Below are positions 28,466-37,300 of a DNA stretch of 64,000 nt, one piece after another (the stretch's first letter is position 1; each line of letters starts with the position of its first letter). Both the position numbers and the translations under genes were made by a program. Origin of the DNA: an uncultured Prevotellaceae bacterium (GTDB lineage Bacteria > Bacteroidota > Bacteroidia > Bacteroidales > Bacteroidaceae); NCBI GenBank assembly GCA_946188345.1, contig CAMHUI010000009.1, forward strand, positions 1 through 64,000, in the 5' to 3' direction. Under the pieces are notes generated by a model that saw only the letters and a program-made list of their open reading frames with translations, was not told the DNA's origin and searched no databases.

Positions 28466-29386
28466 ATGAAAAAAGTAACATTCATCCTGCTCATGCTGGC
28501 TATGGCCATGACGATGAGCGCCCAGAGCCTCTTCGTAGGCACCTACAACGTACGCTATCAGAACGATGACGACCAGCAGGAAGGCAACGGCTGGTCTCAG
28601 CGCGTCCACGTCATCTGCGACATGATTAACTTCGAGCAGCCCGACATCTTCGGTACCCAGGAAGCAAAGATTGGTCAGATACGCGACCTGCTGAAAGGAC
28701 TCGACGGCTACGACTACATCGGCGTGGCCCGTGAAGACGGCAAGGAAACAGGCGAACACTCGGCCATCTTCTATAAGAAAGACTATATCCAGATGCTCGA
28801 CCACGGCGACTTCTGGCTCAGCGAGACTCCCGACGTGCCAGGGCTCGGATGGGATGCAGCCTGCGTCCGCATCTGCACATGGGGTAAGTTCCGCGACAAG
28901 CGCACCAAGCTGAAGTTCTACTACTTCAACCTCCACATGGACCACGTCGGCATCGTGGCACGCCGCGAGGGAGCCAAGCTCGTAGTGAAGAAGATTCAGG
29001 AGCTCACCGACGGTAAGACTCCCGTCATCCTCACCGGCGACTTCAATGTCGACCAGCGTGACGAGATCTACACCATCTTCACCAAGTCAGGCCTGCTCAA
29101 CGACTCCTACATGGTGGCCAAGCAGCGCTTCAGCGAGAACGGAACCTTCAACGCTTTCAAGCCCGACCTGAAGACCGAGAGCCGCATCGACCACATCTTC
29201 CTCTCGCCCAAGTTCGAGGTCAACCACTACGGTGTGCTCACCAACTGCTACTGGACCAAGAAAGGTGACCCCGAACAGCTGCAGGGTCGCGACGCACCGA
29301 AGGAAATCCGCTTCCAGCGCTACGAGCGCCGACTGCCCTCAGACCACTACCTCATACTGGCCAAGATCAACTATAAGAAGAAGTAA
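28466..29386 (+). CDS. Secreted endonuclease/exonuclease/phosphatase-family protein
   Basis: A 306-residue EEP-superfamily metal-dependent phosphohydrolase with a signal peptide (FILLMLAMAMTMSAQ). Motifs in order: VGTYNVRYQN, FGTQEA with the metal-binding glutamate, NLHMDHVG, LTGDFNVD, and the C-terminal SDHYLI histidine. Substrates may be nucleic acid, phospholipid or sugar phosphate. The frame is open further upstream (from 28415), but the signal peptide fixes ATG 28466. The stop is directly followed by the ATG of a nucleoside hydrolase, so the pair may work together on extracellular nucleotides or nucleic acid; that is inference. Confidence 0.9.
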   Translation: MKKVTFILLMLAMAMTMSAQSLFVGTYNVRYQNDDDQQEGNGWSQRVHVICDMINFEQPDIFGTQEAKIGQIRDLLKGLDGYDYIGVAREDGKETGEHSAIFYKKDYIQMLDHGDFWLSETPDVPGLGWDAACVRICTWGKFRDKRTKLKFYYFNLHMDHVGIVARREGAKLVVKKIQELTDGKTPVILTGDFNVDQRDEIYTIFTKSGLLNDSYMVAKQRFSENGTFNAFKPDLKTESRIDHIFLSPKFEVNHYGVLTNCYWTKKGDPEQLQGRDAPKEIRFQRYERRLPSDHYLILAKINYKKK

Positions 29387-30439
29387 ATGAGCAAGCACAT
29401 CATCTTATTTACAGCGGCTCTGCTGTTGCCCGTCTTCACCTGGGCCCAGCAGCTCACCGCTGCAGAGGCAGGTGAAGGCATCGCCGTCATCTTCGAGACC
29501 GATATGGGCAACGATGTCGACGATGCCCTTGCCATCGACATGCTCTATAAGTATGCCGACCTCGGAACCATCAACCTGCTGGCCGTCATGACTAACAAGG
29601 ACAACAGCTATTCGGCCGAGTATATCGACATTCTGAATACCTGGTACGGCCGTTCTGCACTGCCCATCGGCATTGTGCGCAACGGAGCCGACAGTGGGGG
29701 CGACGACAACTACGCCGCCAAGGTCTGCCTGATGAAGGACCGCAAGGGCCTTCCGCTGTTCCGCCGCAGCCTGAAGGATACAACGGCCCTGCCCGATGCC
29801 CACCGTCTCTATCGGCAGCTGCTCAGCCAACAGCCCGACCATTCTGTCGTCATCATCTCAACAGGTTTCTCCACCAACCTCGCCCGGCTGCTCGACACGA
29901 CAGCCGACGAATACTCCCCGCTGACTGGTCGCGAACTCGTAGCCCGCAAGGTGAAGACGCTCATCGCGATGGCCGGAGGCTTCGACGGCAGCAACCGCCC
30001 GGAGTATAACGTCTTCATCGACATCCCCTCGGCCAAGAAGGTATTCCACGAGTGGCCCACCGAACTCGTCACCTCGCCCTGGGAAGTCGGTAACGCCATC
30101 GAGTTCCCGGCGACGAGCATCGAAGCCAAGGGACTGCAGCTGATGAACAAGAAAGGAAAGAAGCGCTCCGAGGCCCTACGCTATTCCCCCGTCGTAGAAG
30201 GCTATAAGGCCTACCTGCCCATGCCCTACGACCGGGCCACATGGGACCTCACCTCCGTGCTCTATGCCGTTGAAGGCCCCGACTGGTTCGGGCTCTCGGC
30301 AAAGGGATTCATCCATGTTGACGACAAGGGAGTCACCTCCTTCAGTCCCGACCCCGCAGGCAACCGCCGCTACCTCATCACCACCCGGGCGCAGAACCAC
30401 CGCATCCTGCAGCACTTCGTCAACATCTTCGACAGATAG
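29387..30439 (+). CDS. Secreted nucleoside hydrolase-like protein
   Basis: A 350-residue inosine-uridine nucleoside hydrolase-like protein with a signal peptide (LFTAALLLPVFTWAQ). The aspartate cluster FETDMGNDVDDALAID corresponds to the calcium- and ribose-binding D-x-x-x-DD motif, in the variant spacing common among Bacteroidota homologues. It begins at the base after the EEP stop, so the two genes are translationally adjacent. Likely role: release of bases from nucleosides in the periplasm. It ends before a long hairpin shared with the convergent UPF0145 gene. Confidence 0.85.
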   Translation: MSKHIILFTAALLLPVFTWAQQLTAAEAGEGIAVIFETDMGNDVDDALAIDMLYKYADLGTINLLAVMTNKDNSYSAEYIDILNTWYGRSALPIGIVRNGADSGGDDNYAAKVCLMKDRKGLPLFRRSLKDTTALPDAHRLYRQLLSQQPDHSVVIISTGFSTNLARLLDTTADEYSPLTGRELVARKVKTLIAMAGGFDGSNRPEYNVFIDIPSAKKVFHEWPTELVTSPWEVGNAIEFPATSIEAKGLQLMNKKGKKRSEALRYSPVVEGYKAYLPMPYDRATWDLTSVLYAVEGPDWFGLSAKGFIHVDDKGVTSFSPDPAGNRRYLITTRAQNHRILQHFVNIFDR

Positions 30440-30495
30440 GCTCTTCCCGACTTAGATACATAGAGCGCTTTTTTGTGTGGAATAGAGTGAAATGT

Positions 30496-30553
30496 CAAAG
30501 GGACATAGAACAATGGCACTTTCTTCCAGATGCCATTATTCCATGTCCCTTTG
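30496..30553. terminator. Long hairpin between convergent genes, probable bidirectional terminator
   Basis: 23-base arms (30496-30518 and 30531-30553) with 21 complementary positions, CAAAGGGACAT at the base and AATGGCA at the top, loop 12 bases. It lies between the rightward nucleoside hydrolase and the leftward UPF0145 gene. Confidence 0.7.
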
Positions 30554-30609
30554 TGTTAAGCCCCTATATCGGAAAAAACTATCCGTCGGGCGAGAGGAGT
30601 GGCGTTGTG

Positions 30610-30927
30610 TCAGATGACGACGGCGGTGCCGCTGCAGGCGACCATTATCATGGAGTTGCCCTGCCCGATGGTCTCGTAGTCGATGTCTACGCCGACGATG
30701 GCATTGGCGCGGAGGGCTTCGGCTCGCTCCGACATCTCTTTCATGGCAGCATCCTTAGCCTCGATGAGCACTTTCTCATAGCTGCCGCTGCGGCCGCCGA
30801 AGAAGTCGCGCAAGCCAGCCATGAAATCCTTTAGCACATTGGCTCCGATTATGACTTCACCGGTGACGATGCCGCGATAGTCCTGAATGGGGCGGCCTTC
30901 AATGGTCGGGGTGGTTGTGATGAGCAT
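30610..30927 (-). CDS. UPF0145 (YbjQ) family protein
   Basis: A 105-residue cytoplasmic protein of the YbjQ/UPF0145 family, which forms pentamers in known structures but has no settled function. Signature stretches are ITTTPTIEGRPIQDYRGIVTG, GGRSGSYEKVLIEAKDAAM and ANAIVGVDIDYETIG, ending in a hydrophobic CSGTAVVI. Length is typical. It is a single gene transcribed toward the nucleoside hydrolase and divergent from the patatin gene. Confidence 0.9.
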   Translation of the reverse strand: MLITTTPTIEGRPIQDYRGIVTGEVIIGANVLKDFMAGLRDFFGGRSGSYEKVLIEAKDAAMKEMSERAEALRANAIVGVDIDYETIGQGNSMIMVACSGTAVVI

Positions 30928-30996
30928 AGTCTTGTTCCTTTCTTTTTTTATTGGTTATAATTACTCTTTTTACCTTTTTTCTGTTTTATTTGACGC

Positions 30997-31004
30997 AAAG
31001 ATAC
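30997..31004 (-). promoter_or_regulatory. -7 box of the UPF0145 gene
   Basis: Minus-strand TATCTTTG, 69 bases before the start codon. It lies 42 bases from the divergent patatin -7 box. Confidence 0.5.
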
Positions 31005-31046
31005 GGAAAAAAGTTGCAAAAAGCGGCCTGATAGGTGAACTTTTTG

Positions 31047-31054
31047 TACTTTTG
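31047..31054 (+). promoter_or_regulatory. -7 box abutting the patatin start codon
   Basis: TACTTTTG with five bases between it and ATG 31060; transcription would start at or near the start codon. Confidence 0.55.
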
Positions 31055-31059
31055 CAAGT

Positions 31060-31908
31060 ATGAAAAGTGGATTAGTGCTTGAAGGCGGCGCTTTGCGCGG
31101 GCTGTTCTCGGTCGGCGTGATGGATGTGATGATGGAGCATGGCATCCGGTTTGACGGCCTTGTGGGCGTGTCGGCCGGGGCTGCCTTTGGCTGTAACTAC
31201 AAGTCGGGTCAGGCTGGTCGTGCCATCCGTTACAACAAGCGGTTTGCCAAGGATTGGCGTTATTGTTCGCTGCGGTCGCTGTTGCTGACGGGGGACCTCT
31301 TTGGGGCTCATTATGCCTATCACTATGTGCCTGAGTATGTGGACGTGTTTGACAAGAAGGCTTTTGCTGCCAATCCGATGGCCTTCTATGTGGTCTGCAC
31401 GGACGTGGTGACGGGCGAGGCGGTATATAAGCGGCTGGACAGGGTGGACTACGACAGTCTGGAGTGGATTCGGGCCTCGGCTTCGATGCCGCTGGCCTCG
31501 AAGGTGGTCCGCCTGGAAAGTCACCGGCTGTTGGATGGCGGTGTGACTGACTCAATTCCCCTGCGTTTCTTTCAGGGCGAGGGCTACGACCGCAATGTGG
31601 TCATCCTGACGCAGCCTGAGGGCTATGTGAAGAAGCAGAACCGACTGTTTCCGCTGATGAAGGTTGCTCTCTGCCGCTATCCGAAGTTTCTGTCTGCGAT
31701 GTCGAAGCGTCCTGCGATGTATAATGCCGAGTTGGCCTATGTCCGTCAGGAGGAGCAGGCTGGCCGTGCTTATGTTGTCAGACCAGAGGAGAACATCACC
31801 ATTGGCTACACCTCACATGACCCGGAGGAGATGCAGCGGGTCTATGAACAGGGGCGGAGGGCCGGTGAAAAGCACATAGAACGTATCAAGGAGTTTCTTT
31901 TTTCTTAG
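31060..31908 (+). CDS. Patatin-like phospholipase
   Basis: A 282-residue patatin-family serine lipid hydrolase, probably cytoplasmic or membrane-associated (no signal peptide). Motifs: oxyanion loop GGALRG (residues 8-13), nucleophile elbow GVSAG, and the catalytic aspartate in LLDGGVTDSIPL, giving a complete Ser-Asp dyad. Family members release fatty acids from phospholipids. Its last 23 bases overlap the 3' end of the convergent dipeptidase gene. The promoter is so close that the mRNA may be leaderless. Confidence 0.92.
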   Translation: MKSGLVLEGGALRGLFSVGVMDVMMEHGIRFDGLVGVSAGAAFGCNYKSGQAGRAIRYNKRFAKDWRYCSLRSLLLTGDLFGAHYAYHYVPEYVDVFDKKAFAANPMAFYVVCTDVVTGEAVYKRLDRVDYDSLEWIRASASMPLASKVVRLESHRLLDGGVTDSIPLRFFQGEGYDRNVVILTQPEGYVKKQNRLFPLMKVALCRYPKFLSAMSKRPAMYNAELAYVRQEEQAGRAYVVRPEENITIGYTSHDPEEMQRVYEQGRRAGEKHIERIKEFLFS

Positions 31909-33544
31909 GTACGAGATAGCGGTCGCCTGTCTCGTTCACGAAGATGCGCCGATAGGCATCGTTGTATCCCTCGCGTAGGGGCGGTGCGCCGAGGCCGTCT
32001 TCTGTGCGGTCGAACTCGCCGTTGGTCTCGGGTTTCACGGCCAGGTCGTTGTGCTTGACGATGAGGTATTCGCCCAGTTGTTTCCAACGGCTGAGCATCT
32101 CGCTGGCACAGGCTTCGCCGTGGAGGGTGAGCAGTTCGCGGGCATCGGGCGTGTGTTGCCCGCAGAGCTCCACCGCCTTGGCTTCGATGTCGGCCTGCTG
32201 GGCGAGGTATTTGTCTTGCAGCTCCTCACGTACGCGGCGCACGTCGGGCATCAGCCGCGAGTAGCGTGGGTAGGTCATGTTCGATACCCAGTTGCACACC
32301 CAGAAGGCCGAGTTCCATGAGAACTTCAGGTCGGTGGCATCGGGGGCATCGTAGCAAGTAGGGATGCGCGTGGACTGGCAGTAAATGGGGGTGTAGGTGA
32401 CCATGTTGGCATCGTCGTTGCCGAACCAGATGATGCCTCCCACGACATCGGGTAGCCACGAACGCATCTGACACACCATGGTGCAACAGCTCTGCTGCGT
32501 TGCTATGGGGCGTTCGAAGAAGTAGGTCTTGCCGTCGACCTCAAACTCCTGAGGCCTGGGTCGGTAGGGCGACTCCCATGCTCCTCCGCCAGGGCCTTTG
32601 GTCATGTCGAAGGGTGTTCCCTCGTAGTGGTCGCGCATGCCGTCCATGGCCATCCGCAGGCTGACCTTGTGCTTGGGCTTGACGTATAGCGGTATAATGC
32701 CGTCGGAGTCCACCTCTTCGCCAGCCGCATAGGGCAGGTACCGCTCCATGCCGTCGGCATGCATGTTGTAGAAACTCCACACGCGGGCTTCGCAGGCTCG
32801 CTGCATGTGGAAGTTGGTGGGTGAGTAGGCTTTCGAGAAACTGAAGTCGGAGTCCTTGCCGATGAAGTAGCCTTTGCGCCGGGCAAAGGAGATGACATCC
32901 TTGGAGTAGCGCACGTTGTCCTTGTCCCGCATGTTGAACTGATGGATGCGGCTCTGGTTGGCGTGGGCGCAAATGCAGTCGTCGGGTATGCGGATGGCCA
33001 CCCAAACGGCACCCTTCTCGTCCTTGCCTTTGCCAATCATCTCCATAATCCATATCTCGTTGGGGTCGGCGATGGAGAAGGTCTCGCCCGTGGAGGCGTA
33101 GCCATAGCGCTCTACGAGGTCGGTCATGACGGTGATGGCTTCGCGAGCGGTGCGTGCCCGTTGCAGTCCGAGGTTCATGAGGCTTACGTAGTCGAGCGTG
33201 CCGTTACGCTCGCAGAGCTCCTTGCGTCCGGTGAACGTGGTCTCTGTGATGGTAAGCTGGTGTTCGTTGATTTGTCCGATTACCTGATAGGTCTCAGCCG
33301 CCTCTTCTATCTCGCCCATGTAGTGGTTGTGGTCGGCATCGACCACGTGGCGAAGCTCGCCCGGCAAATGGCGTGCAGCAGGGAAAAGGGGCAGCCGGCC
33401 ATACATGCCGTAGCTGTCCATGTTGTAGGTGACGATGGTAGACCCGTCGACCGAGGCATCCTTTCCGATGAGGAAGTTGGTGCAGGCCAAGGTCGGCATG
33501 ACGAGGCCGCAGACAAAGAGCAGGGAAGTCAGTAGTTTCTTCAT
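31886..33544 (-). CDS. C69-family dipeptidase, secreted
   Basis: A 552-residue N-terminal-nucleophile hydrolase of peptidase family C69. The signal peptide (LLFVCGLVMPTLA) is cleaved directly before the predicted nucleophile cysteine in ACTNFLIGKDAS. Other family features are GSTIVTYNMDSYG, GETFSIADPNEIWIMEM and the C-terminal SAFWVCNWVSNM. ATG 33544 is chosen over an upstream in-frame start at 33568 because it directly precedes the signal peptide. Likely role: cleavage of dipeptides in the periplasm. Its promoter is canonical and two degenerate copies of that promoter segment lie further upstream. Confidence 0.9.
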   Translation of the reverse strand: MKKLLTSLLFVCGLVMPTLACTNFLIGKDASVDGSTIVTYNMDSYGMYGRLPLFPAARHLPGELRHVVDADHNHYMGEIEEAAETYQVIGQINEHQLTITETTFTGRKELCERNGTLDYVSLMNLGLQRARTAREAITVMTDLVERYGYASTGETFSIADPNEIWIMEMIGKGKDEKGAVWVAIRIPDDCICAHANQSRIHQFNMRDKDNVRYSKDVISFARRKGYFIGKDSDFSFSKAYSPTNFHMQRACEARVWSFYNMHADGMERYLPYAAGEEVDSDGIIPLYVKPKHKVSLRMAMDGMRDHYEGTPFDMTKGPGGGAWESPYRPRPQEFEVDGKTYFFERPIATQQSCCTMVCQMRSWLPDVVGGIIWFGNDDANMVTYTPIYCQSTRIPTCYDAPDATDLKFSWNSAFWVCNWVSNMTYPRYSRLMPDVRRVREELQDKYLAQQADIEAKAVELCGQHTPDARELLTLHGEACASEMLSRWKQLGEYLIVKHNDLAVKPETNGEFDRTEDGLGAPPLREGYNDAYRRIFVNETGDRYLVPKKKETP

Positions 33545-33576
33545 AAGGTTTTTTCCTGATATTACCAATTATGCGT

Positions 33577-33848
33577 ACAAAGGTACGATTAAGCGAGAGA
33601 AAAACAAAGGAAAAAAGGTATTTTTTCAGTTTGTTTTTCCAAGCGAAAGTACCTTCGGCAGAGCCAAAGTACCGATTAAGCGAGAGAAAAACAAAAGAAT
33701 AAAAGGCATTTTTTTTCAGTTTGTTTTTCCGAACCGACGGAGCAGCGAGCACCCTAAACTTATTTTGGTCTAGTCGCAACAGAGGCCGACAGAGTCATCG
33801 TAAGTACCTTCGGCAACGCCAAAGTATCGATTAAGCAAGAAAAAGGTG
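33577..33848 (-). repeat. Three direct copies of a promoter-bearing segment upstream of the dipeptidase
   Basis: Copies at 33577-33645, 33663-33737 and (partial) 33818-33848. Shared stretches include CGATTAAGCGAGAGAAAAAC, TTTTTTCAGTTTGTTTTTCC and, between copies, GTACCTTCGGCA. Read on the minus strand, copy 1 contains TTTG (33605-33608), 19 bases, TACCTTTG (33578-33585), a canonical promoter. In copies 2 and 3 the -7 box has lost one base (TACTTTG). Confidence 0.8.
33578..33608 (-). promoter_or_regulatory. Canonical promoter of the dipeptidase gene
   Basis: Minus-strand TTTG, 19-base spacer, TACCTTTG, with the start codon 33 bases downstream. The best consensus match in the window. Confidence 0.85.
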
Positions 33849-33872
33849 AGGAGAAATGCAGCCAACTTAAAA

Positions 33873-33960
33873 GTAATAGATAGTTTATTACCGAGTAATA
33901 GATGATTTATTACTGAGTAAAAGATGATCTATTACTTTGCAATAGATGATTTATTACTTT
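33873..33960. repeat. 22-bp-period palindrome array C (4 units)
   Basis: Units start at 33873, 33895, 33917 and 33939. Each has a 19-bp core of the form GTAATAgatgattTATTAC (inverted repeat GTAATA/TATTAC with small changes) plus a 3-bp linker (cga, tga, ttt, ttt). The region 33569-34040 otherwise holds only the promoter copies; no gene is seen. Confidence 0.85.
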
Positions 33961-34040
33961 TTCTTTTCTATCGGAAGTCGCCGTCTTTTGTTGTCTGAAT
34001 GATGGCCTATCGGGGCGTTTGTCTTGGTGGGTATGCAAAA

Positions 34041-34077
34041 AAGTCCACCCGCAGGCATGTGGCTTGCGGGTGGACTT
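34041..34077 (-). terminator. Intrinsic terminator of the susCD operon
   Basis: Perfect 13-bp inverted repeat (34041-34053 and 34065-34077; AAGTCCACCCGCA) with an 11-base loop, followed on the minus strand by a T-rich run. It ends the six-gene operon 118 bases after the small peptide gene. Confidence 0.85.
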
Positions 34078-34114
34078 GGCTGTTGTTGGATTTCAACCGA
34101 CCTTTTCTCGTCAT

Positions 34115-34142
34115 GGCAAAGCTCAAACAAGTTTGGCTCTGC
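34115..34142. repeat. Hairpin with conserved TCAArYAArTTTG-type loop (copy 2)
   Basis: GCAAAGC, loop TCAAACAAGTTTG, GCTCTGC (one mismatch). Its left flank CGACCTTTTCTCG also flanks the stronger hairpin at 38351-38394; a third relative is at 24964-24992. Confidence 0.5.
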
Positions 34143-34194
34143 TCATCTGGCTTACCGAAAACGTTTAGTCGCCGTGGCGGTTGAAAGGATGTCG

Positions 34195-34374
34195 TTATTC
34201 GTCCCAGGCGGAGTTGAACTTCGAGAGTCCTTCGGAATCGGCATCGCCGTCTCCGCCTACCACGAGCACGTCGTCGCTATCAGCACCGCCGTCGACGGAG
34301 ATGCTGATGAGCAGCTGCTCTTCGTTGATGTCGAGTGCTTTCAGTGTGGGGATGATATATGCTTTCTTGTTCAT
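34195..34374 (-). CDS. Small acidic secretable-type peptide (59 residues), last gene of the susCD operon
   Basis: A 59-codon gene, 12 bases after the stop of the GLUG-repeat protein. It starts MNKKAYIIPTLKALDINEEQ, then LLISISVDGG, and ends in a Gly/Asp-rich acidic stretch (GGDGDADSEGLSKFNSAWDE). The pattern M-K-x-x-Y-x-x-P...LL-x-S followed by a Gly/Asp-rich tail recurs, as far as I recall, in many short Bacteroidales ORFs of unknown function that lie next to surface-protein genes. No signal peptide cleavage site or cysteine is present. Its position before the terminator and good codon structure support a real gene. Function unknown. Confidence 0.7.
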   Translation of the reverse strand: MNKKAYIIPTLKALDINEEQLLISISVDGGADSDDVLVVGGDGDADSEGLSKFNSAWDE

Positions 34375-34386
34375 AGCTGTTCCTCC

Positions 34387-37300
34387 TTATTTGATGACGA
34401 CTTTCTTTCCGTTGACGATGTAGAGTCCGCTCTTGAGGTTGCGTTCATTCACCTTGACACCGCTGATGGTGTAGACGTTGTCGAGGCTGATGACTTCGCC
34501 CTGCAGGTCGATGATGCCGGTCACGTCACCGTCGACAGCGAAGCGCTTGGCCAGGATATCGTCGGGATTGTCGATGCCATCGTCGCCAATGGGCAGGTGC
34601 TCGCGGATGTCCTTGAAGTAGGCGCGGAGTCCCTTCAGCTCGGTACCGGCGGCGTTGGCCTTCAGGGTGTTGCCTGCGGCAACGAAGAGATCGTACTTGG
34701 TGGGAGCGGCGGGCTCGTAGATACCTATGAAGTTGAGTTCGCTACCATCGCCTACGGGCTCTGCTGCCGCAGCTGTAGTAGCTACGTTGACACCTTCGAT
34801 GACTATGGGATCGCTGGCAGTCAGTGCCTTGGTGGGCCAGAGCAGATAGGGTTTGCCGGCCTGGACGCCGGTGGGGATGGAGGTGAACTGGAGTACGTCG
34901 CCTTCCTCGCCTGTGAGGCCTGCTACCTTGGCACCTTCACCGAAGACCTCGGCAACCTGCTCGGCTGTCATGCTGAACGGCACGCAGAGCGTGTTCCAAG
35001 TGTCGGCAACAGTGGTGCGGTAGATAGTGACCTGAGTGGCTGTGAAGTTGTTGAGGTTCTGGCCCTTGAAGGTCTCGTCGAACTCATAGTTGTGGTTGAG
35101 CACGGGATGTCCCTTTGCGCCGAAGGTCTGGTGCCAGACGGTGTTGGTCAGGTTGGCCAGCAGGGTTCCGTCGGTGATTTCGACCTCGGTGATGGCGTTC
35201 ATGCCTGCCCATGTGGTCTTCACGTCGTAGCTGGAGCTGTTGAGCTTGATGCTGTTGCCACGTGCGAACGACTCGCTGTTAGGACCGTTGACCGTACCCA
35301 TGTTGTAGACATAGTTCATCTCGGCATTGTTTCCGAACCATCCAGAGAGTCCGCCGCCTTCGTTACCGGCGGTGATAGTTCCGGCATTGTAGCAGTTGGT
35401 GACGTAGATTTTTACTTCGCCTACGTAGTTGCAGCCTACCAGACCGCCAGCGTTCTGGTTGACGGTGGTGACGTCGGCTTCGTTTCCAAGTGCCTCGAGG
35501 TGAATTTCTCCAGAGCCTTCGCGTACTGCACCGATGAAGGCAGCGGTAGCGGCATTACCCTTGAAGGAGCATGAGGCATCCATGGTGAGGTTCTTGATGG
35601 TGGCTCCGGCAGTGGCAGCGTTGACAAGGCCAACCCCCGTGCGTTCGAAGTCCATCTTGAGGTTCTTGATGATGTTGAACTGACCGTCGATTTCGCCGTT
35701 GAAGCGCTTGCCGTCGTTGTCGGCACCGATACCATTGAATTCAATGCCAGCCATGTCGAGGTCGCTCATGAGCTTCACCTTCAGGGCGGAGTTGTCGCGC
35801 GATGCAGCGGCAATCCACTTCAGCTGTACGGGCTCGGATACTTCGAAGAATCCGTCGCCGTTGACGGTCATGAAAGCGGGATCGTAAGCACCGCAGACCG
35901 TGCAGAAGCCATCAACGAAGGTGTGGGCATCCTGTGTAGAGCCGGCAGTGTTGCTGTAGGTGACGTCAGTTCCGGTCTTGGCATTGCCGGCACAGTCGAG
36001 TTCACCATTGGCGTAGACCTTGGTGTCGTCGGCTCCGAAGGGCACGGGATGGTCGTCGCCGGGGAGGGCCTGATGCCAGGTTCCGCCGTCGACCTTGCCA
36101 TTCAGCAGGAAGGCCAGTTCACCATTGTTCATCTGCTCACTGGTGAAGGCTGTGGCCTGAGTGCCGTCGATATCGTAGAGGTTTTGTCCGGTGACTTCAC
36201 CCTTACGATACATGCGGTTGGAGCCATCCTGTCCGTTGACGGCACCGCTGTTGTAGCAGTTCTCGATGACGGAGCTGTTGGAACCCATCCATCCGCAGAT
36301 GGCAGCGCTCTCCTTGTTGCCGGTGATGGTGCCGGTGTTGTAGCAGTTGGAGATGGTAACTTTCTTCTCCGAGCATCCGATGATACCGGCGGCGTTCTGG
36401 GCAGAACCTGTGACGTTGGCCTCGTTGCCGCAGTTGCGTACGATGACGCCGTCGCCCCATACGTGACCAAGGATACCAGCTGCAAAGGCAGCACCCTTGA
36501 TGGTGCAGGTCTTGTCGATGATGACATTCTCGATGATGGCCGGGCCTACAGCCTGACCGAAGAGAGCCTGGTTGTTGTAGCCTTCAGTGGTGGTGAGGTT
36601 GAGGATGCGATGTCCCTGGCCATTGAAGTGTCCCTTGAAGTCGTGGGCATCCTGTCCGATAGGCGTATAGCCGGTGACACCAGCCATATCGATGTCGCTT
36701 GTGAGGATGGCATTGGCAGCGCCGTTGACATGGTTGACCGTGTAGGCATACCACGTGAGCTGGGCGTTGGTGGAGATTTCGAAGAATCCCTCTCCGTTGG
36801 CGGTCATGTAGTCGGTCTGATATTCTCCGCATGCTGAGCAGAAACCATTGACGTAGCTGTGGTCGTCGCGGGTTGAACCCTCGTGGTTGGAGTAGGTGAC
36901 AGTGCCTTTGGCGGAGCCGTCGCACTTGAGTTCACCATTGGCATAGACCTTGCCGTGGCCGTGGCGGAAGTTGGGGAAGGCATCCTTGCTACCCTCAAGG
37001 TTCTGCAGCCATACACCGGCATCAGCATTGCCATTGAGTTCGAAAGCAAACTTACCGGAAACCAGGTCGTCATTGTTGATGACGGTGGCACTCTGCTTGT
37101 CGTTGATGCTGTAGATCTTTTCCCAAGTGTTCAGTCCGCTGTTGTTGCGATAGAGGAAGTTGTCGCCGTCGCCACCAGCCTCGATGTTACCGGTATTCCA
37201 GAATCCAGATACCTTGACACTGCCGTGACCGCCAAACCAACCTGTGATGATGGCGCTTTCGCTGCCGGCCTTGATGTTGCCGGTGTTGTAGCAGTTGGTA

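Noticed and set aside
34024..35574. Long plus-strand open frame of 516 codons
   Set aside because: It lies antisense to the GLUG-repeat protein and the small peptide gene, is rich in Val/Asp/Gly as expected of an antisense frame, and has no promoter.
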